From NCBI GenBank assembly GCA_030737875.1, contig CM060915.1:571686577-571750576 (forward strand): 64,000 nucleotides of DNA, read 5' to 3'. Shown in pieces: positions 22,929 through 33,878 of the stretch. Position 1 is the stretch's first letter, and every line of letters starts with the position of its first letter. The position numbers and the translations under genes were made by a program. The notes beneath the pieces are model-generated. The model ran no database searches. It was not told the origin of the DNA and saw only the letters and a program-made list of their open reading frames with translations. Source of the stretch: Allium sativum (lineage: Eukaryota; Streptophyta; Magnoliopsida; Asparagales; Amaryllidaceae).

Positions 22929-22954
22929 ATTACAAGTTTTAAGACACTTGTAAT
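22929..22954 (+). promoter_or_regulatory. Inverted repeat in U3 of the B 5' LTR
   Basis: ATTACAAG..CTTGTAAT arms lie about 75 bp upstream of the TATA box. The 3' LTR copy (30744-30769) is a perfect 11-bp inverted repeat, ATTACAAGTGT/ACACTTGTAAT with a TAGG loop. It may be a dimeric factor-binding site. Confidence 0.5.
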
Positions 22955-23027
22955 TTTGCATGCAACATTACATGCATGAATTACACATGTCCTACGAGGT
23001 GTCATCACCTTATTAACTCATTTCAAG

Positions 23028-23035
23028 TATAAATA
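23028..23035 (+). promoter_or_regulatory. TATA box of the B 5' LTR
   Basis: TATAAATA is followed at about 30 bases by a pyrimidine-rich stretch (TCATTCTCATCTTCTC), the classic plant core promoter layout. It is conserved in the 3' LTR at 30843-30850. Confidence 0.65.
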
Positions 23036-23255
23036 CACTCCTTTCTTTCCCTTAAGCATTCATTCTCATCTTCTCTTCCATTTTTTATTCTTCTCCACCT
23101 TAAAATCCATGGCTTCCATGGTGAAAATCCTCTTATTCCTCTATTTACAAAATATCTAAATGGCTACAAAGTCGGTAGTGTTAAACAGCCGGTCTGGGTT
23201 AACTATAGTGGGTCTAGCTGCCTAGCAATAGAGGATAGCATAGTGGAACCCCAAG

Positions 23256-23261
23256 GTGAGA
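23256..23261 (+). promoter_or_regulatory. AAG/GTGAGA donor-like site in the B 5' LTR
   Basis: CCCAAG/GTGAGA fits a plant 5' splice site about 190-200 bases after the expected transcription start. A candidate acceptor, TACTATTTTCAG, ends at 26193, eleven bases before the gag ATG. If used, the intron would remove most of the LTR leader and the primer site. Confidence 0.4.
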
Positions 23262-25521
23262 ACTCGACATTTATATTTGTTCACTTTTTATGTTGCGTGA
23301 ATGATTTTTGATGATATGGATGATTAGTAATTACTGCAGTGTAAGCATTTAGTGACAAACGCTTATATGGACACATGGATACACTGTTATATGTATATAT
23401 GATCGTGTGATGGATGAATGGATGCTTCATGGTTGTTCTTAGTGATGATGTGTGCATTTTACTTGTTACACACACATATGTGGATTATACGGATATCAGA
23501 CAAGTCTCGGACCAAGTTTGTGTGATAAATGAATATTTTATTCATTTAGATTTAAAGGTTGGAATTGGTTTTAAATAGTTTATAAGTACAAATGATTTTC
23601 TAAATCATTTTAAAGAAATTTTGCAAAGCTTTTATGTGAATTTATATTGTAATTAAAGTCGAGTTTGTCAAAATAAATACCGGAATGTTCTAGGATAACA
23701 GAGAGGATAGTGTCTAGGCTTGAGTTTGGAAAATATAGTTTCCTGCTCTCCCTGGCTATCCCTAACTGATCCGACGGACAGGATGGTTAGTTCAAAATTT
23801 ATTTTGAAATTTATTTTGAAGCTATTTGAATTTATAGTAGAATTTAGCGTATTTTTGTTAAAAACTTTAAATGCTTATAACTTTTGCAACTTAAATCAGA
23901 TTCCCACGAAATGAAAAACATTTGATTCTCATCAACAAGAGCTTTTAAATGAGTGAAAGAAGATTTTAATTTCGACTTATAATTTTCAAGTTGTATTTAA
24001 ATTAATATTTAAAAATGTTCTTGCAAGTATTACCCATTGACTATAATGATAAATGGTTATTTAAAAATATGGAAATTTTTTGTAAAATCATAATTAATTA
24101 TTTAAAAGTGATTTACGCTGAAATCATGAAGTTTCGGTAATATAAAGGTTATTTCCCATAAACTAGCGAACATCGGTATTTTGAAACACTTTTTGTAACA
24201 CTTTTGTAACATTGTTTATTTAATGTTAAAGGTATTTAACTTTATAAATCTTTCCCTAACCTTAGTAATTAATTACTAACATGTAATAAAAGGATTTAAA
24301 TGATAATTTGAGTTTCCAAACATAGAATATGGGTTGAGACTTGATTTGGTCATATATATCCACATGGTTTTAAAGTTGGGCTTATTATTTAGAAAGACTG
24401 GGATTGGATATATGCCTGAAAACCATTCCAAGTAATAATACGATGTTGTGGAGCATTTGAACGCATTGAAGACGATATTGAAGACCGGGACCCTTCATAT
24501 CGTAAGGACAACTTGCTGAATGTCTCAAATGGGTAGCTCCCATTTGCAGATGGATTTTATATCAGCTAAGTGGCAAGAAGCCCGAACGTATGTGAAGGGA
24601 TTCCGGATTGTGGTTTCGTTCAGACCTAGAACGGACTTGTATGGATTGTGTGTCTGACATTGTAATTGACTACGTATCACTGATCTCTGTTAAATATATA
24701 TCTGTTTGGTAGCGGAGAATTTATTCTCTTGCTTAACACCCTTCTCTTAGACGTATGAGCTTAGAGGTTATATATTAATAGAAATCAGTGATGCGTTGTG
24801 AATGGACAATGTGGCAAAGTAATGAGCTATGGATGATCAAAGCATGGTTTATTTAAGCGTAGCTTTGTGTATATCATGACCTCGGCAAACCTCACACCCC
24901 GATAAATGGCCAAAACAGGAAGAAATGCGGCAAGCTTCTGGGTGTGTTGTCTCCTTCTAGATAAAAGGTGTACTATGGTATGGAGCTCAGGTATTAACCT
25001 ATGTGGAAAACTTCTACTTTTGTGGTTGTTATTGGCGAGCGCTCGGAAAGGTCGGTAACGACTGGGAGATGACATACTCATATGTACTCTAAGTTACCTA
25101 GTTATAGAGGTAACCCGACCTTGTGTTGGCATGAGGAGCATGAGTTGATCCTCGGACATCCCTCTAGAGGTGTTCAAAATTTGGTTCGGTAAGGAAGTTC
25201 CTTTGCCTGGTCATTGTTGGAAACCCAATCTCCACTACGAACCCGTACGATTTTAGTTGTATACTATTATGTCAGTATAGTATATGGTACCTATGCTGGC
25301 TAAGATTAATACATTTACTTTTGAAATTGTTTTTCACACTATGCATAATATCAAAATCATTTTCTTGTATTAAAGCATTTTTGGCTATCATAAGGAGAAA
25401 CCTCCCCAATGTGTGCGTTTACATTGTGTGTGTGTGTGCTGCGAGACCTTATGTTAGTTTCATTTTTCAAAAAGTCACTGAGAATTTTCCATGCACTAAC
25501 AAATATAATGAGTTCTCACAC

Positions 25522-25594
25522 CAGTCCCATGACTGATCCGGAGTTGTTTTGGTTTCACACAAAACTCTAGGTGCCATAATTTTTACACGGGCAG
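25522..25594 (+). other. Conserved twin-hairpin segment near the LTR end (B, 5' LTR)
   Basis: CAGTCCCATGACTG (5-bp stem, CCAT loop) is followed by GTGCC...CACGGGCAGC, whose GCC(C)/GGGC arms can pair. The B 3' LTR has the same at 33392-33470. Related segments occur in A, D, the 41-kb LTR and the 47-kb LTR, so it is under some constraint or inherited from a common LTR ancestor. Confidence 0.6.
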
Positions 25595-26010
25595 CATAGT
25601 GTCAGGTTTAGTAGCAGTACATGGAACTTGTGTCTCGGAGCTTTTCCTCGATGGATCCTTTGCTTTTGTTGGAGTTGCTGTTGCTATGAAGTATTAGCTA
25701 TTTTCTTTGAGACATTATTTTGTGGACATCTGTGATCCAAAGAAATTCAGGTGAAGATGAAGTCTATTATGGGATTTACATTGTTAGTCAGTTTCCGCTG
25801 TTCTTTTCGGTATGGTTATGAATTGTTGTAAAATCTGATGTAATCTCATGTTATATAAATGAGAATTTGTTTTTTTATTTCATTGTGATTTATCTAATGT
25901 GTTATATCCCCAGACAATCAGGAATCCGGCACTTGAATCTTTGATATTTTGAATACGAGAAGATGTTAAAGTGTCGATTTTCGAGGGTGGAAATTCCGGG
26001 TTGTCACAGT

Positions 26011-26022
26011 TGGTATCCGAGC
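26011..26022 (+). other. Primer binding site of element B
   Basis: TGGTATCCGAGC lies two bases after the 5' LTR; one mismatch to the tRNA-Met-complementary TGGTATCAGAGC. Confidence 0.88.
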
Positions 26023-26067
26023 TTTAGTTTATACAAAACTTTGGGGTATAACTCGTAAGATATCTCA

Positions 26068-26100
26068 TTAGAGATGGGGTTATGAATACCCTAGAATGAG
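26068..26100 (+). other. Shared leader motif, element B copy
   Basis: TTAGAGATGGGG..AATACCC and TAGAATGAG lie between primer site and gag. C and D have the same motif and A a looser one. The position suits an RNA packaging or dimerisation signal. Confidence 0.55.
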
Positions 26101-26203
26101 TAAAATCCAATGAAATGTAATGATTTTAAATTGTTTCATACTCCTTAGGTAATTCGTCTGCATGTCTAATAAGCATTTTCATACTATTTTCAGATAGTAG
26201 GAA

Positions 26204-27110
26204 ATGAGCAGTAGAGGCAGACGTAAGGGAGGAAGCAGTAACACCATCAGTGATCGTGATGCTATGACAATTAATGAAACCATGATTCGATCCCTGAGTC
26301 AAACTAGTCTTCCGGATCTAAATAAGAGTTACGTGATTCTGGGTGGGAAACCATTTAAGGGATCCGATGATGTTATTGAAGCTCAACTCTGGATTAAATC
26401 ATGCAAGAAGATATTCAAAGGACTTAATCTTGAAGATAACCAGAAGAGATTGTTGGCCACATGGCAACTACAGGAAGGAGCCGCTACATGGTGGGAGACT
26501 ATCACCCAAGGGAAATCAGAAGATGACTTTTCATGGAAGGATTTCAAAGAAGTTTTCAAAGAACGTTACCTGCCCTCAGCAGGAATTTCTTGAATATACG
26601 AAGAGTTTATGAACCTTAAGCAAGGTAATATGTCATTTGAGGAATACCTGAATAAGTTAGATGAGCTTTCTCTCTTTTGACCTAAACTAATAAACACTCC
26701 GCTGAAGAAAAATGAAAAATTTATTAAGGGGATGAATCCAAAATATCACGAGAGGATGACCGCGCATGTCAAGCAATCATTCGTAGACTTAGTAGATATG
26801 GGATATAGGTATGCCACCATTGACAAGCAGAAGGTACTTGAAGAGAAAGAAAGCAACAACAATAATAAGGATAATGATAAGAAGAGGAAGTCTAAAGGAA
26901 AGAAGCCGGAGCCGAAGAAACCAACGAAAGGAACTCAGCAAAATCACTTGATGAAAGTTACATGTTACAATTGTAGGGAAAAAGGTCATCTAGGAACTAA
27001 CTGCAAGAAATCAAGGGAGCTGAAGGATCAAGATCAAGAAAGGTGGAAATGTTGCAACTGTCATGTGCTCGGGCATCTAAGTAAAGATTGTCCTCTAGTA
27101 AAGGAAATGG
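26204..27110 (+). pseudogene. gag: Element B gag (broken)
   Basis: The start at 26204 opens an N-terminal region followed by a retrotransposon-gag domain with the signatures ATWQLQEGAATWWE and FKERYLP. The frame is closed by TGA at 26591 and again by TGA at 26678, after which the same frame continues (NEKFIKGMNPKYHERM) through a Lys-rich linker. Two CCHC zinc knuckles follow, CYNCREKGHLGTNC at 26963-27004 and CCNCHVLGHLSKDC at 27050-27091, both CX2CX4HX4C. Gag would form the nucleocapsid particle and bind RNA. Because the stops are in one frame, decay here is by substitution, plus a local scramble around 26580-26600. A 66-codon minus-strand frame at 26789-26989 is a shadow. Confidence 0.9.
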
Positions 27111-27445
27111 ATAAAGTACAAATTTTTGCAATAGAAGGTGAACCCCCAACCTCAACAGACGTAGAAAGGAAAGGACTATTAGAAGGGAATATATTTGTTT
27201 GTGATAAATTGGTTAGAGTATTATTCGATACTGGTGCTTCGCACAATTTTATTTCAAAGGAAACTATAGAAGAGTTAAAACTTGAACCTGAATTTATTGA
27301 CCACCCCATTTGCGTAACTAATCCAGCAGGAGGTTCCACAAATCTCTGACTTTATTGCAGAAAGGTCCGTATTTCCAATTCTCTTCATCAATTCCCTATT
27401 AATCTTATTGTCCTAGATTTCAATGAATTTGTAATTCTACTTGGA
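27111..27445 (+). pseudogene. Element B aspartic protease (broken)
   Basis: Continues in the gag frame. The retropepsin active-site motif DTGASHNFIS begins at 27227, preceded by the hydrophobic VRVLF strand. TGA at 27347 interrupts the domain, and the same frame continues to [13 protein letters not shown] after 27446, where many elements have GMDWL. The protease would cut the gag-pol polyprotein. Confidence 0.85.
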
Positions 27446-28952
27446 ATGGACTTGTTAAACAAATATGAAGCCCATTTAAATTGTGAAAATAGGAAAATAT
27501 GGGTAAAAACAAATTTTGGAAATTTTATAGAAATATCTTGTGAAGATCCAAGCCCAAAAAGAGATAATTTAATGTATACCCTGGATTACCCTGATACAGA
27601 CATAAATACTTTCCCCATTGTTAGGGAATTTCCAGACGTATTTGGAGAAGTTAAGAGTCTTCCTCCACATCGTGAGATCGAATTTAGGATTGTCCTAATA
27701 CCTAATGCCCGACCTGTTGTCCATCCTAGCCGAAGAATGGCCCTAAGAGAAAGAGAAGAGCTAAATAAACAAGTCCAAGAACTTTTGGCAAAAGGATTTA
27801 TCCGACCTAGCCGTTCAAGTTGGGTTCCAGCCATGGTATTCGTCGCTAAGTCTGACGGTTCCTTAAAATTGCGCGTCAACTTTCGAGATCTTAATAAGCA
27901 AACTCTTAAGAATAAATACCCTTTGCCCCGTATAGACGACCTATTTGAACAATTAAATAGTGCCCGATTTTTCTCAAAAATGGACCTAGCCACTGGTTTT
28001 CATCAGCTTAGAATCGCAGAGGATTGTATCCATCTAACTGCCTTTAGGGGACCTGATACCTTTTACGAATGGTTAGTAATGTCGTTCGGTTTGACTAATG
28101 CCCCCGCCTACTTCGTTGATTTGATGACTAGAGTATTTCGAGAAGTATTGAATAAGTTCGTATTGGTTTTCATCGACGATATTCTCATCTACTCTAAAAA
28201 TAAGGAAGAGAACGCAGAACATCTAAGAATTGTCTTGGAAATATTAAGAAAGAATGTGCTCAAAGCAAAACTCTCGAAATGTCATTTTTGGGAAAAAGAA
28301 GTAAAATTCCTTGGTTATATCGTATCGGAGAAAGGAATTTCAGTAAATCCAGGAAAAATCTTTGCCATTTTGGATTGGAAGCAACCAAAGACACCAAAAG
28401 AAGCTCATAGTTTCCTCGGATTGGCTGGCTATTACAGAAGATTTGTTCAAGATTTTTCAAGAATAGCTTCTCCTCTTACAAAGCTAACTATGAAGAATGC
28501 CAAATTTGTGTGGTCCCTAAAATGTGAAGAAGCCTTTCGGAAGCTAAAGAAAAGACAGACATCTGCTGCAGTTCTAGCTATTATAAATGCAAATAAAGGG
28601 CTGTCGGTTTATACAGATGCGTGCAAAGAAGGAGTTGGCACAGTTTTGATGCAGGAAGGCAGAGTAATTGCCTATGCAAGCAGACAATTGAAACCACATG
28701 AAAGGAATTATCCAACCCATGACTTAGAATTGCTAGCTGTAATATTTGCTTTGAAAATTTGGAGGCACTATCTTTTGGGAGAAAGGTTTGAATTGTACAC
28801 TGACCATAAGCCTCTAAAGTATTTTTCTCACTCAGAAAGATTTGAACTTAAGACAGCAGCGTTGGTTGGAATATTTAGCATCATATGATTTGGATATTCA
28901 ATATACCACTGGGAAAGCCAATGTGGTAGTTGATGCTTTAAGTAGGAAATAA
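27446..28952 (+). pseudogene. pol: Element B reverse transcriptase and RNase H (broken)
   Basis: A 480-codon open stretch (27446-28888) covers the RT palm and fingers: [25 protein letters not shown] with the first catalytic Asp, [12 protein letters not shown], and FIDDILIYS with the Asp pair at 28175-28180. The segment [12 protein letters not shown] differs from the usual AFRTRYGHYEF, so substrate-strand contacts may be damaged. RNase H follows: TDA with Asp at 28616, DLELLAV with the catalytic Glu, and YTDHKPL with Asp at 28802. A frameshift at about 28840 moves the end of RNase H ([20 protein letters not shown]) to another frame, which stops with TAA at 28950. Confidence 0.93.
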
Positions 28953-28988
28953 ACCGTCATCGCTTACTTAGTTATTGCCCCAACACTT

Positions 28989-29770
28989 ATGGAAAAGATT
29001 ATTAGTAAGCAGGGAGAAGATAGGTTTTTACAAAGAATAGCTGAGAATATAAAACAAGGTAAGGATTCAAGTTTTGGAATTGATGAAAAAGGTATTTTGA
29101 GATTGAAAGGAAGAATTTGTGTCCCAAACATAAAAGAGATTCAGAAAGAAGTATTGGGCGAATGTCATAAATCTAGATTCAGTATCCACTCCTAGAGTTA
29201 ATAAAATGTATCAAGATGTTAAACGTACATTTTGGTGGAGAACAATGAAGAGGGACATATCTATTTATGTCAGCCGTTGCGCCACATGCCAACAAATAAA
29301 AAGCGATCAGTAGAAGATAGCGGGATTACTTCAACCCATGCCAATTCCACAATGGAAATGGGATCAAGTTTAGATGGATTTCATCGATGGTTTACCTCGC
29401 ACTCGCAAAGAAAATGAAGGAATATGGGTTATTGTAGATCGTCTAACTAAAAGTGCCCATTTCATTCCAGTAAAACCCACCAGGACTGTTGCTGGTTTAG
29501 CAGAGTTATATATTAAGGAAATCGTCAGGTTACATGGAATTCCAAGTAGCATTGTGAGTGATCGGGACCCTATCTTCACCAGTCGTTTTTGGGAAGCTTT
29601 TCAAGATGCTTTGGGAACGAAGATGAACTTTAGCACGGCCTATCATCCACAATCAGATGGACAAACAGAAGAGTTAATAGGATTTTGGAAGACTTGTTGC
29701 GAGCATGTGTTCTCGATTTTGGAGGTTCGTAGGAAAATCATCTGCCATTGGTTGAATTTCTTATAACAAT
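28989..29770 (+). pseudogene. Element B integrase (broken)
   Basis: The N-terminal HHCC-type region is recognisable from HKSRFSIH near 29165 and CATCQQ at 29278, but a frameshift at about 29190 and another before 29374 split it. The core domain is well preserved at 29374-29670: [10 protein letters not shown] with the first Asp at 29377, [12 protein letters not shown] with Asp at 29560, and [11 protein letters not shown] with Glu at 29668, giving D,D-35-E spacing. A further frameshift right after QTE and one-base losses near 29760 and 29876 break the C-terminal part. Integrase would insert the cDNA with 5-bp duplications, as seen for B. Confidence 0.9.
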
Positions 29771-30429
29771 AGTTATCAAGCTAGTATTAAGATGGCACCA
29801 TTTGAAGCACTCTATGGCCGTCCATGCAAATCGCCAATATGTTGGGTTGAGTCTGGAAATAGACTTGTTCTTGGACTGATATGATTAGAGAAGCGACAGA
29901 GAAAGTGGATCTCATTAAGAAGAAGCTAAAAGCGGCCCAGGATTGACAAAATTGCTATGCTGATCGAAGGAGAAAAGCTTTGGAATTTGCAGTTGGAGAT
30001 TCCGTATTTTTAAAAGTATCGCCAATGAACGGAGTTATCAGATTTGGTAAAACGGGAAAATTAGCTCCATAGTATATTGGACCGTTTCCTATTCTGCAGA
30101 GAATTGGACCATTAGCTTATCGAGTGCGGTTATCAGAATGGTTGTTTGGTGTGCATAATGTGTTCCATATATCAAATCTTTGGAAGTATGTGCACGATCC
30201 AGACCAGATTATAGAAGAAGCTGCTCAACAAGATATAGAAATTACCCCAAGTTTAGCAGTCAAAAGAGAACCCACAAAGATCATTGCTCGAGATGAAAAG
30301 AGGTTAAGAAATAAGACTGTTAAGTTGGTTAAAGTACAATGGAGTGATGACACCAAGGATTGTACCTGGGAAACAGAAGAAACTATACGGAAATTCTATC
30401 CTGACTATCGAGTGGACATTCCAGTCTAG
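29771..30429 (+). pseudogene. Element B integrase C-terminal region and chromodomain
   Basis: Fragments with [10 protein letters not shown], then after stops at about 29944 and 30071 a GPFPILQRIGPLAYRV-like GPY/F segment. The open part 30124-30429 (101 codons) ends with a chromodomain at about 30298-30415 (KLVKVQW, CTWE, IRKFYPDY). Chromodomains guide chromovirus integration to particular chromatin. The stop at 30427 is followed by about 110 bp to the polypurine tract. Confidence 0.85.
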
Positions 30430-30528
30430 CCCAACCTTCAGTAAAATCATTTCCTTATCCATTTCCTTTTAGTTGTTACGTCTTATTTTATTACCATCTT
30501 ATGCAATTTCGGGGACGAAATTATTTTA

Positions 30529-30540
30529 AGGGAGGGTGAA
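30529..30540 (+). other. Polypurine tract of element B
   Basis: AGGGAGGGTGAA directly precedes the 3' LTR, after GGGGACGAAATTATTTTA as in element A. Confidence 0.88.
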
Positions 30541-30743
30541 TGTAATGATATGGAATTTTGGACTAGTTAAATGATTAGTTTATAATTTAATTAAAGTTGT
30601 AATAAATTGTTTAGATTATAAAATATAGTTAAGAAGTATATAATCTTATATACATACCTTTGGCAGCATTTGGTTAAGTGTTGTATATTGTTTTTAATAG
30701 CATTTAAAGGATAAATGCTACCAAAAACACTTCCTTTCTCTTT

Positions 30744-30769
30744 ATTACAAGTGTTAGGACACTTGTAAT
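30744..30769 (+). promoter_or_regulatory. Perfect 11-bp inverted repeat in U3 of the B 3' LTR
   Basis: ATTACAAGTGT, TAGG loop, ACACTTGTAAT. It lies 74 bp upstream of the TATA box. The 5' LTR copy has lost perfect pairing. Confidence 0.6.
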
Positions 30770-30842
30770 TTTGCATGCAACATTACATGCATAAATTACA
30801 CATGTCCTACGAGGTGTCATCACCTTATTAACTCATTTCAAG

Positions 30843-30850
30843 TATAAATA
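30843..30850 (+). promoter_or_regulatory. TATA box of the B 3' LTR
   Basis: TATAAATA with the same surroundings as in the 5' LTR (23028). Confidence 0.6.
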
Positions 30851-32513
30851 CACTCCTTTCTTTCCCTTAAGCATTCATTCTCATCTTCTCTTCCATTTTT
30901 TCTTCTTCTCCACCTTAAAATATGTGGCTTCCATGGTGAAAATCCTCTATTCCTCTATTTATAAATATATAAATGGCTACAAAGTCGGCAGCGTTAAACA
31001 GCTAGTCTGGGTTAACTGTAGTGGGTCTAGCTGCCTAGCAATAGAGGATAGCATAGTGGAACCCCAAGGTGAGAACTCGACATTTATATTTGTTCACTTT
31101 TTATGTTGCGTGAATGATTTTTGATGATATGGATGATTAGTAATTATTGCAATGTAAGCGTTTAGTGACAAACGCTTATATGGACACATGTAAACACTGT
31201 TATATTTATATATTCCCATATATGATCGTGTGATGGATGAATGAATGCTTCGTCGTTGTTCTTAGTGATGATGTGTACATTTTACTTGTTACACACATAT
31301 GTGGATTATACGGATATTAGACAAGTCTCGGACCAAGTTTGTGTGATAAATGAATATTTTATTCATTTAGATTTGAAAGTTGGAATTGGTTTTAAATAGT
31401 TAGTGTAAGTACAAATGATTTTCTAAATCATTTTAAAGAAATTTAGTAAAGTTTTTATGTGAATGTATACTGTAATTAAAGTAGAGTTTGTCAAAATAAA
31501 TACCAGAACGTTCTAGGATGATAAAGAGGATAGTGTCTAGGCTTGAGTTTGGAAAATATAGTTTCCTGCTCTACCAGGCTATCCCTAACTGATCCGACGG
31601 ACGGGATGTTTAATTCAAAATTTATTTTGAAATTTATTTTGAAACTATTTGAATTTATAGTAGAATTTAGCGTATTTTTGTTAAAAACTTTAAATGCTTA
31701 TAACTTTTGCAACTTAAATCAGATTCCCACGAAATGAAAAACATTGGATTCTCATCCACAAGAGCTTTCAAATGAGTGAAAGCAGATTTTAATTTTGACT
31801 TATAATTTTCAAGTTATATTTAAATTAATATTTAAAAATGTTCTTGCAAGTGTTATCCATTAACTATAATGATAAATGGTTATTTAAAAATATGGAAAAT
31901 TTGTGTAAAATCATAATTAATTATTTAAAAGTGATTTATGTTGAAATCATGAAGTTTTGGTAATATAAAGGTTATTTCCCATAAACTAGCAAACATCGGT
32001 ATTTTGAAACACTTTTTGTAACACTTTTGTAACATTGTTTATTTAATGTTAAAGGTATTTAACTTTATAAATCTTTCCCTAACCTTAGTAATTAATTGCT
32101 AACATGTAATGAAAGGATTTAAATGATAATTTGAGTTTCCAAACATAGAATATGGGTCAAGACTTGATTTGGTCCTATATATCCATATGGTTTTAAAGTT
32201 GCGCTTATTATTTGGAAAGACTGGGATTGGATATATGCCTGAAAACCATTCCAAGTAATAATACAATGTTGTTTAGAATTTGAAGGCATTGAAGATGATA
32301 TTGAAGACCGAAACCCTTCATATCATAAGGACGACTTGCTGAATGTCTCAAATGGGTAGCTCCCATTTGCAAATGTATTTTATATCAGCTAAGTGGCAAG
32401 AAGCCCGAACGTATGTGAAGGAAATCTTGATTGTGGTTTCGTTCAGGCCCAGAACAGACCTGTATGGATTGTGTGTCTAACATTGTAATTGACTGCGTAG
32501 CACTGATCTATGT

Positions 32514-32566
<53 letters not shown>
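32514..32566. repeat. (AT)n microsatellite in the B 3' LTR
   Basis: About 25 AT dinucleotides. The 5' LTR has only AAATATATATCTG at the same place (about 24690). It creates a spurious frame (32431-32664) with alternating Tyr and Ile. Confidence 0.95.
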
Positions 32567-32569
<3 letters not shown>

Positions 32570-33878
32570 TGGTGGCGGAAATTTTATTCTCTTGCTTAAC
32601 ACCCTTCTCTAAGACGTATGATCTTAGAGGTTATATATTGATAGAAATCTGTGATGCGTTGTGAATGGACAATGTGGCATACTTAAGTTATGTAATGAGC
32701 TATGGATGATCAAAACATGACTTATTTAAGCGTAGCTTTGTGTATATCGTAACCTCGGCAAGCCTCACACCCCGATAAATGGCCAAAACAGGAAGAAATG
32801 CGGCAAGCTTATGGATGTGTTGTCTCCTTTTAGATAAAAGGTGTACTATGGTATGGAGCTCAGGTATTAACCTATGTGGAAAACTTCTACTTTTGTGATT
32901 GTTGTTGGCGAGCGCTCGGAAAGGTCGGTAACGACTGGGAGATGACATACTCAGACGTACTCTAAGTTACCTAGTTATAGAGGTAACCCGACCTTGTGTT
33001 GGCATGAGGAGCATGAGTTGATCCTCAGACATCCCTCTAGAGGTGTTCAAAATTCGGTTCGGTAAGGAAGTTCCTTTGCCTGGTCATTGTTGGAAACCCA
33101 ATCTCCACTACAAATCCATACTATTTTAGTTGTATACTATTATGTCAGTATAGTATATGGTATCTATGCTGGCTAAGATTAATACATTTACTTTCGAAAT
33201 TGTTTTTCACACTATGCATAATATCAAAATCATTTCCGCGTATTAAAGCATTTTTGACTATCATAAGGAGAAACCTCGCCAATGTGTGCGTTTACATTGT
33301 GTGTATGCTGCGACACCTTATGTTTAGTTTCATTTTTCAAAAAGTCATTGCGAATTTTCCATGCACAAACAAATATGATGAGTCCTCACACCAGTCCCAT
33401 GACTGACCCGGAGTTGTTTTGGTTTCACACAAAACTCTGGGTGCCCATAATTTTTACATGGGTAGCCTAGTGTCAGGTCTAGTAGCAGTACTTGGAACTT
33501 GCGTCTCGGAGCTTTTCCTCGGTGGATCCTTTGCTTTTGTGGAGTTGTTGTTGCTATGAAGTATTAGCTATTTTCTTGGGGACATTATTTTGTGGACATC
33601 TGTGATCCAGAGAAATTCAAGTGAAGATGAAGTCTGTTATGGGATTTACATTGTTAGTCAGTTTCCTCTGTTCTTTTGGTTATGGTTATTAAATGTTGTA
33701 AACTCTGATGTAATCTCATGTTATATAAATGAGAAGTTGTTTTTTTATTTCATTGTGATTTATCTAATGTGTTATATCCCCAGACAACCAGGAATCCGAC
33801 ACTTGAATCTTCGACATTTTGAATACGAGAAGGTGTTAAAGTGTCGATTTTCGAGGGCCGAAATTCCGGGTCGTCACA

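Larger units (their letters stand above)
22729..26008 (+). repeat. 5' LTR of element B (3280 bp)
   Basis: It begins TGTAATGATCTG and ends CGGGTTGTCACA, and aligns end to end with 30541-33878. Divergence counted by eye over the first 290 bp is about 7 percent. It holds an inverted repeat, a TATA box, a transcript-like leader, a GTGAGA donor-like site and the conserved hairpins. Frames at 23720-23914, 24827-25081 and 25321-25536 recur in the 3' LTR and are not genes. Confidence 0.93.
22729..33878 (+). mobile_element. Element B: Tekay/Del-like chromovirus, autonomous type but decayed
   Basis: An 11,150-bp Ty3/gypsy element with 3.3-kb LTRs, perfect TCCCG target duplications, tRNA-Met primer site, one gag-pol region and a polypurine tract. 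Domain order is gag with two CCHC knuckles, protease, reverse transcriptase, RNase H, integrase, chromodomain, which defines chromoviruses. Long LTRs and the C-terminal chromodomain suggest the Tekay (Del) clade; a phylogeny would be needed to be sure. At least seven in-frame stops or frameshifts make it unable to encode a full polyprotein. It is inserted in the 3' LTR of element C and is therefore younger than C. Confidence 0.93.
30541..33878 (+). repeat. 3' LTR of element B (3338 bp)
   Basis: Direct repeat of 22729-26008, ending CGGGTCGTCACA. It differs by substitutions, small indels and an expanded AT repeat. TATA box at 30843, donor-like GTGAGA at 31069, hairpins from 33392. Confidence 0.93.

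Noticed and set aside
32431..32664. 77-codon frame with Tyr-Ile repeats
   Set aside because: Created by the AT microsatellite in the B 3' LTR.
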